Assembly (NCBI GenBank): GCA_036925085.1
Contig: JAUPFP010000014.1
Location: 4,157,501 to 4,221,500, forward strand
From: Brachycybe producta
Lineage: Eukaryota > Arthropoda > Diplopoda > Playtdesmida > Andrognathidae
DNA: 64,000 nt
Direction of reading: 5' to 3'
Shown: positions 22,606 to 32,774 of the stretch, in pieces
How positions within the stretch are numbered: position 1 is the stretch's first letter
Layout of the letters: each line of letters begins with the position of its first letter
Notes under the pieces: generated by a model
Databases searched by the model: none
What the model was told of the DNA's origin: nothing
Seen by the model: only the letters and a program-made list of their open reading frames with translations
Made by a program: the position numbers and the translations under genes

Positions 22606-23550
22606 TGCCTCGGTCAAGGTCTGTGTTGACCCTACGCTACATTTTACAACAAATTGTTGAGTAATGTGAATCTAGCCTTTAGAAGAGGAGAGGGGGGAGG
22701 CGGCCCTAAAAAAACATAAACCTCTGAAGTTCATCATTATTGTAAATAATGAAATGGACATTTTTGGAATTAAAGCATCAAAAAAGAGAGACCGACACAA
22801 ACTCCCATTGGGAAAACACGATAAAATACTAGAAATTGGACCATAGTTTAACCTATTTGGATGCTTTATTTTCCAATAGACTAAACAAACATTTTACCAT
22901 CATTGTATGGAAACGACTAAAATTGTCAAAAAAAAAACAACAAAAAAACTCCTTGAATGTCACCAAAGTTTTCATATTCACGTTAATGACACTAATTATT
23001 ATTATAACGAACACCCTCGAGGGCCACACTCTAAACAAAAAACAAACTTATTTGTATATAAACTTAAAAACTTACATCATCGATTTATGCATAAATTAAA
23101 TTAGATTTAAGTTTATATAATAATATAAAAGTGAAATGAGAACATAAAAAATAGTAAAAAAAAATAACGACATCAATTAAGAGTAAAGTGAGTAACAGGC
23201 AAAAGATGTTTTTGAGAAGTTTTTTTTTTGTTGTTGTTTTTCTATGTGAATCCCTGAAGGATGTTTATCAATTTTAGTGGCACAACTGATATGATACATC
23301 AACAATGTTGTATATAATAATAATATAATATTCAGAGTGAGGAAGGAGGAGGAGGAGGCGGCAGCTGCAACTAATTGTATCCTCAAACTTCATCTCAACA
23401 AATGATCTTCCCTTTGACTGTCATCACCATCATCTCCTATCTATCTATATAACAAGTTTCATGACCTAAAAAAACCCTTACAACTCAAACTCACTTTATC
23501 ACTAAAATATGTCATTTGCCTATTCTACTTTTTTTTAATATTTTCAAGCA
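22606..23550. other. AT-rich non-coding DNA
   Basis: A GGA/GGC run (23340-23360) and ATCT repeats near 23437 are present. The open frames are short and AT-driven. Confidence 0.6.
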
Positions 23551-23555
23551 TCTTA

Positions 23556-23730
23556 TATATATGTTACTGTCAATATGCGGAATCAGGCAATTTGCAAAAT
23601 CAACCAATCTACTAGTGAATCTGCAAAATTCAGCAACTAAAAATGTATTGAATTTTGCAGATTCGCTTTTTTAGATTGCATAGGCAATCTGCAGATTGAC
23701 TGATTCCGCAGATTGACAGTAACATATATA
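23556..23730. mobile_element. family D MITE, intact
   Basis: The ends TATATATGTTACTGTCAAT and ATTGACAGTAACATATATA are inverted copies. Inner layers repeat GCGGAATCAG, CAATCTGC and GTGAATCTGCAAAATTCA in both senses, so the element folds almost completely on itself. The outer TATATA may include a TA target duplication. Confidence 0.88.
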
Positions 23731-23734
23731 CTGT

Positions 23735-24615
23735 ATATTGACAAAGATGTTGCTTGTAATTTTGCCACAAACTCATTAATAAAGCCAAAGGTGATACGCG
23801 TTTTCAACAGAAAGTTCAAGGTGCGTTTGCACTGTAAAACCACGTTAATGTTGATTCTCAAAAAATACTTGAAGTAATTTTTTTCATTTAATTTTATTGC
23901 ACAAAAAAAAACAAGAACCTAAAATGAGAATTGATTTTAAAATTGCAAAGATTTTAACTTTTTTTTCCTTCTTTTAATTCACAAAACTTTTTACGAGACT
24001 AGAATTGTCTAAATATATCTAAAGTGAAGATTTTTTTTGTGAATCTTATAAAACGAAAAATAAATTCGAAATTTGATGAGAAGAGATTTTAGATTGTTTT
24101 TTTTTCACGAATAATCGAAAAATCTCTTCTTTTTTTTGTATTTTGTACAATTGAGTTTATTTGTGTGCAACATGTTTTGTTTCTTGACCTTTTTATCGCC
24201 TGAATGTAAAAAGTTCTATCAGTTTTGGATGACCACCACCACCAGTGAGTGGACAGTGGTCAGTCAATGGAAAAAAATGAACATTGCTTTTTATTGTTCC
24301 GACCTCTATCATCAATTGGTCATCTTTTTTTTTCTGTTTCTCGTTTCTGTTTTTGTTGTTGCTTTCAATTCGGAGGGTTTTTTTTCTTGTTCAATTCTTG
24401 TTTGAAGTTGAACGGAAATAAGAAAACTGGCCGAGGTTCCATTTGCGGTTTTTCTATTTAACTTCATTTTCTTGTATCTATTTTCTTCTTCTACTGAGGT
24501 CAATAATAATAATAATAATAATACAAAAGATACAAAAAATTGATTTTTTTGGACAAAAGAAAGGAAAATCGTGGTTTAATGTACACTTTAAGCGTTTGTT
24601 TTCACTAAATTTGCT
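23735..24615. other. AT-rich non-coding DNA
   Basis: Poly-T tracts, an ACC run near 24233 and an AAT array at about 24502-24520 are present. The open frames of 60-90 codons at 24136-24637 are Phe-rich and overlap on both strands. Confidence 0.6.
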
Positions 24616-24619
24616 TCAA

Positions 24620-24865
24620 TTTAAAAGCTGGGTTTAAAGTATAAAAACACCTTTAGAACTCTCGTTGGTTTTTAAAAAAAGTTTGAAAGTGTTTTAGAAA
24701 CTAGAAGAGGAACCTGAATCACTTAAAATATATTTTCATGTCGATATCTTTTAAAATAAAGCTTTTAGTGTCAGATTAAAAAAGGAAGAAACTTTAAGCA
24801 GTTATTTTATGAAGTTAATTTTGAAAGAAAGCAACATAAAAATACTATTAAGTTTTCAAAAAAAC
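24620..24865. mobile_element. family A, left part of a composite with family B
   Basis: GGGTTTAAAGTATAAAAACA, AGTGTTTTAGAAACTAGAAG, CATGTCGATATCTTTTAAAA and TAAAGCTTTTAGTGTCAG follow the family A order. The right arm breaks off at AAAAATACTATTAAG, where family B starts. Confidence 0.82.
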
Positions 24866-25060
24866 AAACTTTAGGACTTGAAGGTTCCAAGGTTCCAAAA
24901 TTGGAAATTCCTGTTTTATTGAAAAGGGTTTTGTATTTTGAAACATTCTTCAGAGTTGTTCAAATTGAAGTTCCATAGTTTTCTTCCTAAATTTTGGTTT
25001 TATTATAAAGTTGTATTGAATTTATGCTTGCAGTGATTGCCTTCGTTCAGGGGAAATACA
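24866..25060 (+). repeat. family B block
   Basis: Landmarks are AAGGTTCCAAGGTTCCAAAA, TTTTGTATTTTGAAACATTC, TTCAAATTGAAGTTCC, GTTGTATTGAATTTATGCTT and the end GCAGTGATTGCCTTCGTTCA. The same series occurs at 62560-62758 and, inverted, at 59385-59580. All three copies abut family A at the same side. Confidence 0.85.
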
Positions 25061-25074
25061 AGTTTTTTTTAATG

Positions 25075-25300
25075 AGGCAAAAACACATTGATATCTTTTA
25101 AAATAAACGTTTTATATCAGTTTTTTAAAAAAAAACCCAACTTTAAGGACATAATATTTTTCAAATTTTAGTCAATTTAAACGTTTATTTTTTTTAATAG
25201 ATATCAACATGAAAATTCTATTAAGTGATTTAGAGAGCTCTTTAGTAATCCATTCTAGTTTCTAACATATTTTTAATTTCTCTTTAGTGTTGCTATATTT
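25075..25300. mobile_element. family A fold-back MITE, second half of composite
   Basis: TTGATATCTTTTAAAATAAA (25089) is followed by the inner right arm AAACGTTTATTTTTTTTAAT, GATATCAACATGAAAATTCT and CCATTCTAGTTTCTAACA. It continues family A on the far side of family B. Confidence 0.8.
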
Positions 25301-25309
25301 TGTGCTATA

Positions 25310-25800
25310 TTAGTGATGCTTTATTTTGGATGAAAAAAAAAGTGGGAGGAAAAATATTGTGAAAAATGTTTTGAGTTTCTGAAGTCTTTTTTTTATATTG
25401 ATTTCTAAGAAGGAATTTTGAAAATGTAAAAAAAGGACGAAATGAAATTGCAAGAAGAAGAAAAAAAAAGCGAACAAATGGATGTAACCCAAAAGTGGAT
25501 ACTTTTCAAATTCTTTCTGTTTTTTTTGTTTGTCTTCTTTCATGTTAGTAATTTTCAAAGTAGATTTGTTTGTTTGCATTTTGTGTTTTCAAACATAAAA
25601 ATGAAGACTGTTTTTTGTTGCATTTTCATTTTGTCTGATTTAAACAACAAAACAAAAAGTTTCATTTTGCTAGCATTTTTCGCAAAAAGTAAAATTCTAC
25701 TTTTCCGAATACAAAATAGTAATTTTAATGGAAAAAACAAGCTTTTTCGGCTACACACTTTTATTCTAAAAATGCATTAAAAAGAACGAAAAATACTTTC
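25310..25800. other. low-complexity AT-rich DNA
   Basis: Overlapping opposite-strand frames of 89 and 112 codons are made of Lys/Phe-rich low-complexity residues. I treat them as artefacts. Confidence 0.65.
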
Positions 25801-25801
25801 A

Positions 25802-25918
25802 GTTTGCCCAACGCCATTTAACATTTCAGAACATTGCAGCAAACTTAACTACCTTTTATTTTCCAGTAATATAATTAATTAACTGCAATGTTTTGAAATG
25901 TTAAACAGTTGGACAAAC
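25802..25918. mobile_element. short MITE, 117 bp
   Basis: GTTTGCCCAACGCCATTTAA and CATTTCAGAACATTGCAG at the left are mirrored by CTGCAATGTTTTGAAATG and TTAAACAGTTGGACAAAC at the right. The loop is AT-rich. No target duplication was seen. Confidence 0.82.
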
Positions 25919-25919
25919 A

Positions 25920-26890
25920 AAACAAACTTATTTTTTGATCTTTTTAGTGCATTTTAAAAATAAAAGTATGTAGCTAACAATAACTTGGTTTTTTTCCGCC
26001 ATTAAATTTGTAGGTTCCATTGGTGTTTTGTATTTATCAAATAAAGAGTGACACAAGGATGACATTAAGTAAAATGGTAAAGTGATTGTTTTGGTTGCAA
26101 TGTGTGTGTCTGATATGTCACACTCATTTTCCCCCAAATGTCGAGGAGAGGAGGAGAGAGTTAGGTTCGGTTTGATCTCGATCTTGAATGTGGTCACTTC
26201 ACGTCATTCGAGCGGTGGTCCTTGCGGTTACACCGTACATTACACCTTATACACATAAGGAGAGAGAGAGGGGATGGGAGGGTTGGGTTGTATATATAAA
26301 ACTCAATTCTACCCTTCAAATTCTTTCCATTTATATCCATAAAGATGGACAGAGAGCAACAGGGGTGCAATTGTAATGTCCAATATCACTTTAACATGCC
26401 ATTATCAGCATCATCATCATCATCATCACTTCTCCTGTTTGAGAAATTTCAATGAAAAAAGCTCACAGAAAAAAAAATCTCAAAATGATTCTACTTTAAT
26501 AAGATTTGAATGACTTCTTCTTTTCAGAGTTTCACACTCAAATAGACGCAAAAGAATTCTTGTAAAAATATTTGCTAGCTTATTTCATTGTTGACAGCAA
26601 GTAGAAAATGGGGGGCTGACTGACTGACTGGCTAGAAGGGGGGAAAATAAATGAGATGCTGACAACGGTTTGTGTTGTCCATGGTATACCCCCTCTCCCC
26701 CTCCCCTCCCCCTTCCCAAAGTAGTAATGGCTACTTTTGCAAGAAAAGGAGATGATGAGCCAAAAGTAGATCTTTTTCAGTAATGGATCCATCCATCTTA
26801 ACAAAACATGGGATCAAAGAATGCCCCTAACTTTTTTTTTTGGAAGGGTTATTTGGTTAAGTTTTGATCGATAATTCCTTAATATCATAC
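25920..26890. other. AT-rich non-coding DNA
   Basis: An ATC array lies at 26407-26428, a GA run near 26263, and C-rich and G-rich patches at 26690-26720. No coding or element signal was found. Confidence 0.6.
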
Positions 26891-26892
26891 CT

Positions 26893-27183
26893 CAGTGATT
26901 CTCAAACGGTGTGCCGTGGCACACTAGGATGCGGTGACGTACTAGGATGCCGTGGCGCCCAAGGATGCCGTGGCACACAAGGATGCCGTGGCACACTAGG
27001 ATGCCGTAAGGTTTTCTAAATGTGCCGCAAAATTTTAGATGTTATATTGAATATTTTAATAAATTTTAACCTTAATTTAACTCTGTGGCACACTAGTGTG
27101 CCATAAGTTTTGGTACATGTGCCGTATTTTTATTTTCAAGCAAAAATACTGTGCCGTGACAAAAAAAAGTTTGAGAACCACTG
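26893..27183. mobile_element. hAT-like MITE with CAGTGRTTCTCAAA ends
   Basis: The left end CAGTGATTCTCAAACGGTGT and the right end AAAAAGTTTGAGAACCACTG are inverted. CAGTGGTTCTCAAA termini are typical of Charlie/MER5-like hAT non-autonomous elements. The flanking 8-mers (TCATACCT and GCCCTTAC) do not match, so the duplication has decayed. The interior repeats GTGCCGTG and GTGGCACACTAG. Confidence 0.82.
26923..27012 (+). repeat. 18-bp minisatellite inside the hAT-like element, five units
   Basis: Five consecutive 18-bp units follow the consensus ACTAGGATGCCGTGGCAC with one to five differences each. The array sits just inside the left terminus and keeps the period exactly. Confidence 0.93.
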
Positions 27184-28070
27184 GCCCTTACCCCTTTATA
27201 CAAGTACACATAATACATTATATGGAGATAAGACACATATTCACCATTTTTGACTGGTTCTTTTTTTTTCTATCCAAAAATGTTCAAATGTTGTGGTTCT
27301 CTTTTTTTTAGATTTCAGTGAGGCAAGCCTCTTTTTCTTCTTCTTCCCCATTTTTCTACATTTTCCTTTCCAATAAAAATGTGACCAAGATTTTCTTTAA
27401 TGGCAAATGTACAATTTGACAAGAGGAATTTTTTTTCTTCTGTGTGTGAACAATGAAAAAAAAAAAATCACTTGTTCCAAAGTTATTGTCACAAAGTTGC
27501 ATATAAACAAATAAACGTTTTTGTTTGAGAAATGTTTTCACATCGACACAGAAAAAAACAACATGAGAAAACATCATTTTCTCGTTTGGAAATTTTATTT
27601 ATTTTTTCTTCTTCTTTTGGGGTATATAACATCATTAGGCCTAAAATGTATGCAATCTGTATTATGTGCACAAACATGCGTTACAACCGATTTGGTTGTT
27701 CCAAATTGCAGCAGATTTTGTTTTGTCCTCCTTAACAACATGTAAATTTCGACAGTGGTATCCCTCCTCCTCCTCCTCTTTTTTTTTTTGCTTGTTTTCT
27801 ACCCATTAGGTACAATTTTTTTTTTGTCAATGTTGAAAAACTTAGTTTTTTTCAAGAAACAACGAAGAAAAAAAAACGCTTGACAACGTCAATATATTTT
27901 GAAGTTGATGGCGTTGGGAACGGTGCAGCTGTGATCCGTTTTCTTCTTCTTCTCACTCATCTACCGAAGTTTTTTTTTCAGTTTCCGTTCAGTGATTTTT
28001 TTCTTCTTACTTTCAATAGACATCTGTTAGGTAACTTTTGTAAAAACGACTGAGCATTTTGCAACAAAAA
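27184..28070. other. AT-rich non-coding DNA
   Basis: TTC-rich runs and a CTC array (27765-27778) are present. The open frames are short and overlap on opposite strands. Confidence 0.6.
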
Positions 28071-28165
28071 CAGCAGTAGTAGCAGCTGCGACTTTGTCGC
28101 TTAAAAAGTATTGCAAGCAACAACATGCTACTACTGCTGCTGCTGCTGCTGTTATTCATTCAAAA
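28071..28165. repeat. inverted AGTAGTAGCAGC / GCTGCTACT repeat with CTG array
   Basis: ACAGCAGTAGTAGCAGCTGC at 28070-28089 faces ATGCTACTACTGCTGCTGCT at about 28123-28145. The latter extends into about six CTG units. Two GCGACTTTGTCGC / GCAACTTTGTTGC hairpins lie at 28087 and 28180. Confidence 0.75.
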
Positions 28166-28244
28166 ACAAGCATAGGCAGCAACTTTGTTGCTTTGTACAC
28201 ATTACAACAAAATCACTTCCAACTGCTGAGAATTAGTGTTAAAA

Positions 28245-28655
28245 AGTAAAGGTGGGACGAATCCTAAATTTTCTCGAATCTCGAATCCTAAAAGGTTCTC
28301 GAATCTCTCGAATTCTTTGAATAAGAATCCTATATTATTCATTAAGAAAATACAAAAATAAATGAAATAATATTAAATATTAAATTATTAATTATAAAAA
28401 ACAAGTGTGGCTTCAGTCAGGGTCACCACAAGGTGATCTATTAGTGATCCGGGTCCGACCACCGAAATTGCAACATCGCTGGTTTTATTTGTTAGTGAAC
28501 GCTTCTATTGGACGTCAATGAAGTTAAAACGGAATTTACCAACGTTTTAACAGTTTTTTTAGGTTAGGATTCGAAAGATTGGAAAGACGAAGATTTCAGT
28601 TTTCGAATCTCGAATATTTTTCAAGATTCGCGGAATTTATAAATTTTATAGATTT
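28245..28655. mobile_element. probable hAT-like element with CGAATCTCGAAT ends
   Basis: The left part reads GGTGGGACGAATCCTAAATT, then TCTCGAATCTCGAATCCT. The right part reads TTTTCGAATCTCGAATATTT, then TCAAGATTCGCGG. GGGACGAATCC with repeated CGAATC motifs occurs at the ends of some animal hAT elements. The terminal bases and duplication are not clear, so the class is tentative. Confidence 0.45.
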
Positions 28656-28739
28656 ATGGCAAAATGCACTGGAAATAAAAATGGTTCAACTTAAAAAGAG
28701 CATTTTTTTTCTGGGTTTTTTGTCCAACTTTTTTAGTGC

Positions 28740-28893
28740 AAATAACATTTCCCGTCGTCGATGGGAAACATTTTTTTAACATTTGAATTTAATATTAAAA
28801 CCGTTGTAGCGATGCACACATCGCTACAACGGTTTTAATATTAAATTCAAATGTTAAAAAAATGTTTCCCATCGACGACGGGAAATGTTATTT
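28740..28893. repeat. perfect long hairpin, 75-bp arms, 4-nt loop
   Basis: Positions 28740-28814 and 28819-28893 are exact reverse complements around the loop CACA. The arms contain CCCGTCGTCGATGGG and ACCGTTGTAGCGATG, which are CpG-bearing, and an AT-rich middle. The same peptide frame therefore appears on both strands (28579-28779 and 28854-29048). Pairing stops abruptly at both ends. No mismatch over 75 bp means very recent origin or active sequence exchange between arms. Confidence 0.97.
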
Positions 28894-29635
28894 TTGCTTG
28901 TTGCTTGTAAATGTGTACCCGGCATTATAACTGGTATTTTCTGTATTTTTGACAACTTTTTTTTTTTTAGAAACCTCAAAACATCAAAATCCACGTATTG
29001 ATTATGGTGTTTGTAACTCGTCATGAGAAGAGAAAAAAACACAAACAAAAGAATATAAGATCCTTTTTTTCTTCAAACTTTTCTTAAATATTTAAAGCGA
29101 ACATAATGTGGGGGACACGCCGTTTTCTGTGATTCATAAACCACATCCAACATTTTCTAGTTAGTTAAAGTGGTTTGTAAAAAAAACAACACAAATCCAA
29201 AGACGACGTGGTTCAAAGGATGGATTTTTTTTTGAGGGGGTTGGAATGTGTTGACTTCAGTCACTCCATTATAAAGATGATACACTTTGAAATTCTTTTA
29301 AAAGTAATTTTGCTTTTTGTATTTTCGGGGTTTGTCAGAGATGAACAAGCTGTTCTTTTCTTATTCTTAATGGACTAAGATTCCGTTCACTCCAACTTCT
29401 TAATGTTGGTTGGTGTTTTCTGTCTTTTTTTTCAGCATTGCAGTAAAAAATAAGAAGGAATTCTCGGTTCTTTCAAGTAAAGTATTTTTTTTTCTTCCAT
29501 CATTTAGACTTCAGTGGCGGGGGTGACTTAAGATAAAAGTTTCGAAAAGTGTTTAGGGCCCCATTTGAGAATGACTACTTTTGTTGCATTGGTAGAGAAG
29601 CATTGTAGGAGGCTAGTTGCTGGCTAGCAACAACA
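28894..29635. other. AT-rich non-coding DNA
   Basis: No element ends or coding signal were recognised. A GGGGG/TTTTTTTT patch lies near 29226-29240. Confidence 0.6.
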
Positions 29636-29639
29636 ACTC

Positions 29640-29890
29640 TTAAGGACGTTTTGACACAGACCACTTTTAGTGGTCGATTTTGACTGCAAAATGAAGTTGC
29701 AGGTGGTTTGGCAGTGGTTGTGCAATGTATTTTTATGGAAATATTCGTAAGTGGTCGGTTTTGCATTTTGCAGTCGAAATCGACCACCAAAAGTGGTATG
29801 TGTGTTCCAAACCTCACTTTTTGACTGCAAAATGAAGTCGGGTTGTCATCAAAATCGGTCACTTAACGAATCTTTCCATAAAAATACATT
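29640..29890. mobile_element. family E relative
   Basis: CTTTTAGTGGTCGATTTTGA and CTGCAAAATGAAGTTGCAGG are followed by an inverted TTTTGCATTTTGCAGTCGAA, ATCGACCACCAAAAGTGG, and then a further direct TGACTGCAAAATGAAGTCGG. It belongs with the units at 15040-15465. Confidence 0.7.
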
Positions 29891-29894
29891 TTTT

Positions 29895-30770
29895 TTTTTA
29901 ATATTTGTGAAAGTAAAATGAAACAATTCTACTAATTTTATAATTATCGATATTCTCAACCACTTTCTATCAAATGTTGTTAAACAACCTACGCTTTTTT
30001 TTGTCATTCTCAAATGCACCCTAAGTGTTTCTCGAGAGTAAGGAAAGGAGACTTGTGTTTTCCGTCCACTAAAATTAATAAAATATGAATTCCAGCTGCG
30101 TTTTTACGTCACTTGCACATTTCTCTCTCAAGAGTGGCTTCCGAAATGGAGATTCCATTCGTTCTTTCTCAGTTTTGTTAGGAAAATATATCTTTTTACT
30201 GTTTTTCATCCCCTTTTTTTCCCGAATGTGATCTGTGAGGACTGTTAGTGTTGCCAAATGTCCAGTTTGATGACTAAATTAAACCGCAATCATTCTAGGG
30301 TACGCCGGCTGCTGTTGCTCAAAAGCTCACTTTGAGTCACGTCTTTTCAAGTTTTGAGGGCTTAAGTTACAAGTGACAGCAATGCAAATAAAGGGATTTT
30401 ACTTTTTTGAGTCTTTGATTTAAATTGAAAAATTGAAGTGTTACTTAGGTTTTTGGAAATAACTTATAAAAGAAATCTCAAATTTAATAGAAACTAGAAG
30501 AGTAAAAGGAAAGGTTGCCATCACTCATTTGCAGAAAGAGTGACACACAACTCAAAGCTCAAAGCTTAAGTTCATTTCACTCATTTTTAACATTACTTTG
30601 TCATTATTTTAACGTTACTTTGTTACGTTCACACCAGCTATATTTCGAGCAATAAATTTTGATTGTCAAAGTGATAATTTTCTTGCAAGATTTTGCAAGT
30701 TTCTTGCGCACCAGAAAATGCTTATCTCCATTTATTTGCACGTCTCCGTGCAAGAATTAAAGAAACATGG
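29895..30770. other. non-coding DNA; one short family A scrap
   Basis: AATAGAAACTAGAAGAGTAA near 30488 is a family A fragment. The tandem CAAAGCTCAAAGCTTAAG lies at about 30555. Nothing else was recognised. Confidence 0.55.
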
Positions 30771-30959
30771 GACAGGCTAATCGTAGGTCACTAGGTGACC
30801 TACACTTTCAGATAACTATTTGGAGAACCTGCACTTTTACATTCTGAGAGGGGGGCTGGACCTTCAGAGCCCCTGCAACAAGCTTAATTTAAAGTAACCA
30901 TACCTAATTACCGATATAAATGAAGTGTAAGTCACCTAGTGACCTACGATTAGTCTGTT
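30771..30959. mobile_element. family F MITE, nested-palindrome arms
   Basis: The left arm CAGGCTAATCGTAGGTCACT through GGTGACCTACACT matches the right arm (about 30924-30959) as reverse complement at 33 of 36 positions. Each arm is itself a 9-bp hairpin, GTAGGTCAC-TAG-GTGACCTAC. The interior shares GATAACTATTTGGAGAA and ACATTCTGAGAGGGGGGCTG with the 1689-1977 element. Confidence 0.88.
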
Positions 30960-32400
30960 TTTCCAAGAAACATTTCCCTTTATTTGTTGCACTGAACCTT
31001 GTTGTAAATATTGCCAGTGTGATCGCCGCTTTAAACAACGTCTAGCGATTAATAATTGAGTTACACTGGTGTCGTTTATACCTGCAATTGCCAAATGCAC
31101 CCTTATGTGTTCAACTTTTAAGATTGAGAAATGTAGACTAGAATGTTTCATAGAGAACATTTATTGACTTTTTTTCTTGGATTGGGAAGGAGGAGGAGGA
31201 GGAGGAGGAGGAGGATGGTTTTTGAATCGTGTCTTTGCACTGATAGAATTCGATCAGTGGGGTTTTTTCTTTTCGTATTCAGAGGATGTTACGAATACGG
31301 TTCACATATTGTTTACGAAAAGGAATGATAAATATTCTATTAGAGTGGCACCTTGAAAAAATATACGATTCTTTATGTTGTTCTAGTTTAGGAAGGTCTT
31401 TTTTTTGCAGCAGCAATTGTGTTTTTGCACGAAAGTGAACTCAAACAGAAAACTGCGGCGGGTGCATTCGGAAACTTTTTAAAGCCTTCTTATATTTTTC
31501 CATATGCTACATAAACAATCTAGAAAAAAATGATTGCTATTTTTTAGGACATTTCTTTTATTTTCTAATAAATTTTGAACTTTTTTTTTTCTTAAATGGT
31601 TTACTACCAATTTTTTTAAAAAACGTGTAGACCTGCAGTTGACACTTTTTACACGAAATGTAAGGCATTTAAATATTTTTTCGTGTTAAAAGAAATATTT
31701 TGATGCTATTCTAAAGGATCTGAGTTGTGTTATGCAATTTTTCGTGTTGTTGATTCTATTTTTCGTGTTATCCGATTATTCCATTATTCATTTTCGTTTT
31801 AAACGTTTTAATCTCCATTCGGGTTGATAAACATTAAATAAGGAAGAAAGAAAAGCATTTTAGACAAACAATTACGGCTATACAAGGAGGAGGGGTGTTT
31901 TATTTTCCTTTCTTCCAACCTCATTATTAATATTCTTCAATCACATTAATTTAAAGAGACATGTTTTTTTTTTGCTTCGTCTTCTGGTTGCTTTTTTTTA
32001 TATAATATATAATAATAATATGTCACTGTTTATATTTCACTCGCTTAAAAAATCTCGTTTTTTGTATGTGTGTTTTATAAATTGGACTATAATTAAGTTC
32101 TCTGTTTTTCAGCTGATGGCAACAACAACAAAAACATAACCAAAATTCCTTTTTTTTATTTTCTCTCCTCTCAATAATATGGGTTTATATTATTGATGTT
32201 TTCAGTGGTTATCTACCAGCCACATTTGCGTTTATCGCGGAAATTAGAAATTGGCCTAAACTTATTAACTATAAATGGATTTAGTATTTATTATTATATA
32301 AGTTATATACAGACATAGTTTGAAATATATTTGCCAGGATGAGAAAAAAAAAGTAGTGCTTGGCATTTCTTATCTTTATTATGTATTTTCAAACTGTATT
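30960..32400. other. AT-rich non-coding DNA
   Basis: It contains a GGA array (31182-31216, about ten units) and long T runs. The open frame through the array is repeat-driven. Confidence 0.65.
31182..31216. repeat. AGG trinucleotide microsatellite
   Basis: About ten GGA units occur in a row, read as an arginine run in one frame. Confidence 0.95.
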
Positions 32401-32404
32401 TCGA

Positions 32405-32774
32405 GGGGTTGGAGGTGAAGGCTAGATTTTAAGAGATGACACTACACCTTTATCTGCACTGGAGCTCTAAAATGCTTTCAAGTACAGTTGAATTTGCATG
32501 GAGTCCAGTTAAGAAAATTAAATCAATATAATTAGAGATATTTAATGGATAAATTGAATTCGACATAATATATTATTGTTTGTTTGTCCTTAACAGGGCT
32601 CTGTAGAACATGTTTAATATTTAAATGCATTTAACTTTTTAAGTGTGTAGATAAGGTAATTAGAGTAGTTCCAAGTGGAGACCAAATTATTTATATAGCG
32701 TCCATTACACCTCCAAGCTGCATACTCTAACGACACTACCAAGAAGCACTGCTAGCCTCCACCTCCAACCCTAG
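32405..32774. mobile_element. family G element enclosing a family C copy
   Basis: The left end GGGTTGGAGGTGAAGGCTAG is inverted at the right as CTAGCCTCCACCTCCAACCC. A lone end of the same type lies at 48589. Inside, from about 32479 to 32660, is a shortened family C sequence. Confidence 0.75.
32479..32660 (+). mobile_element. family C, shortened copy inside family G
   Basis: GGAGTCCAGTTAAGAAAATT, GGATAAATTGAATTCGACAT, TTGTTTGTTTGTCCTTAACA and GGGCTCTGTAGAACATG appear in the same order as in the fuller family C copies. The AT-rich middle is largely missing. Confidence 0.8.

Noticed and set aside
26885..27191. 8-bp target duplication around the hAT-like element
   Set aside because: The flanking 8-mers TCATACCT and GCCCTTAC do not match; only the inverted ends support the call.
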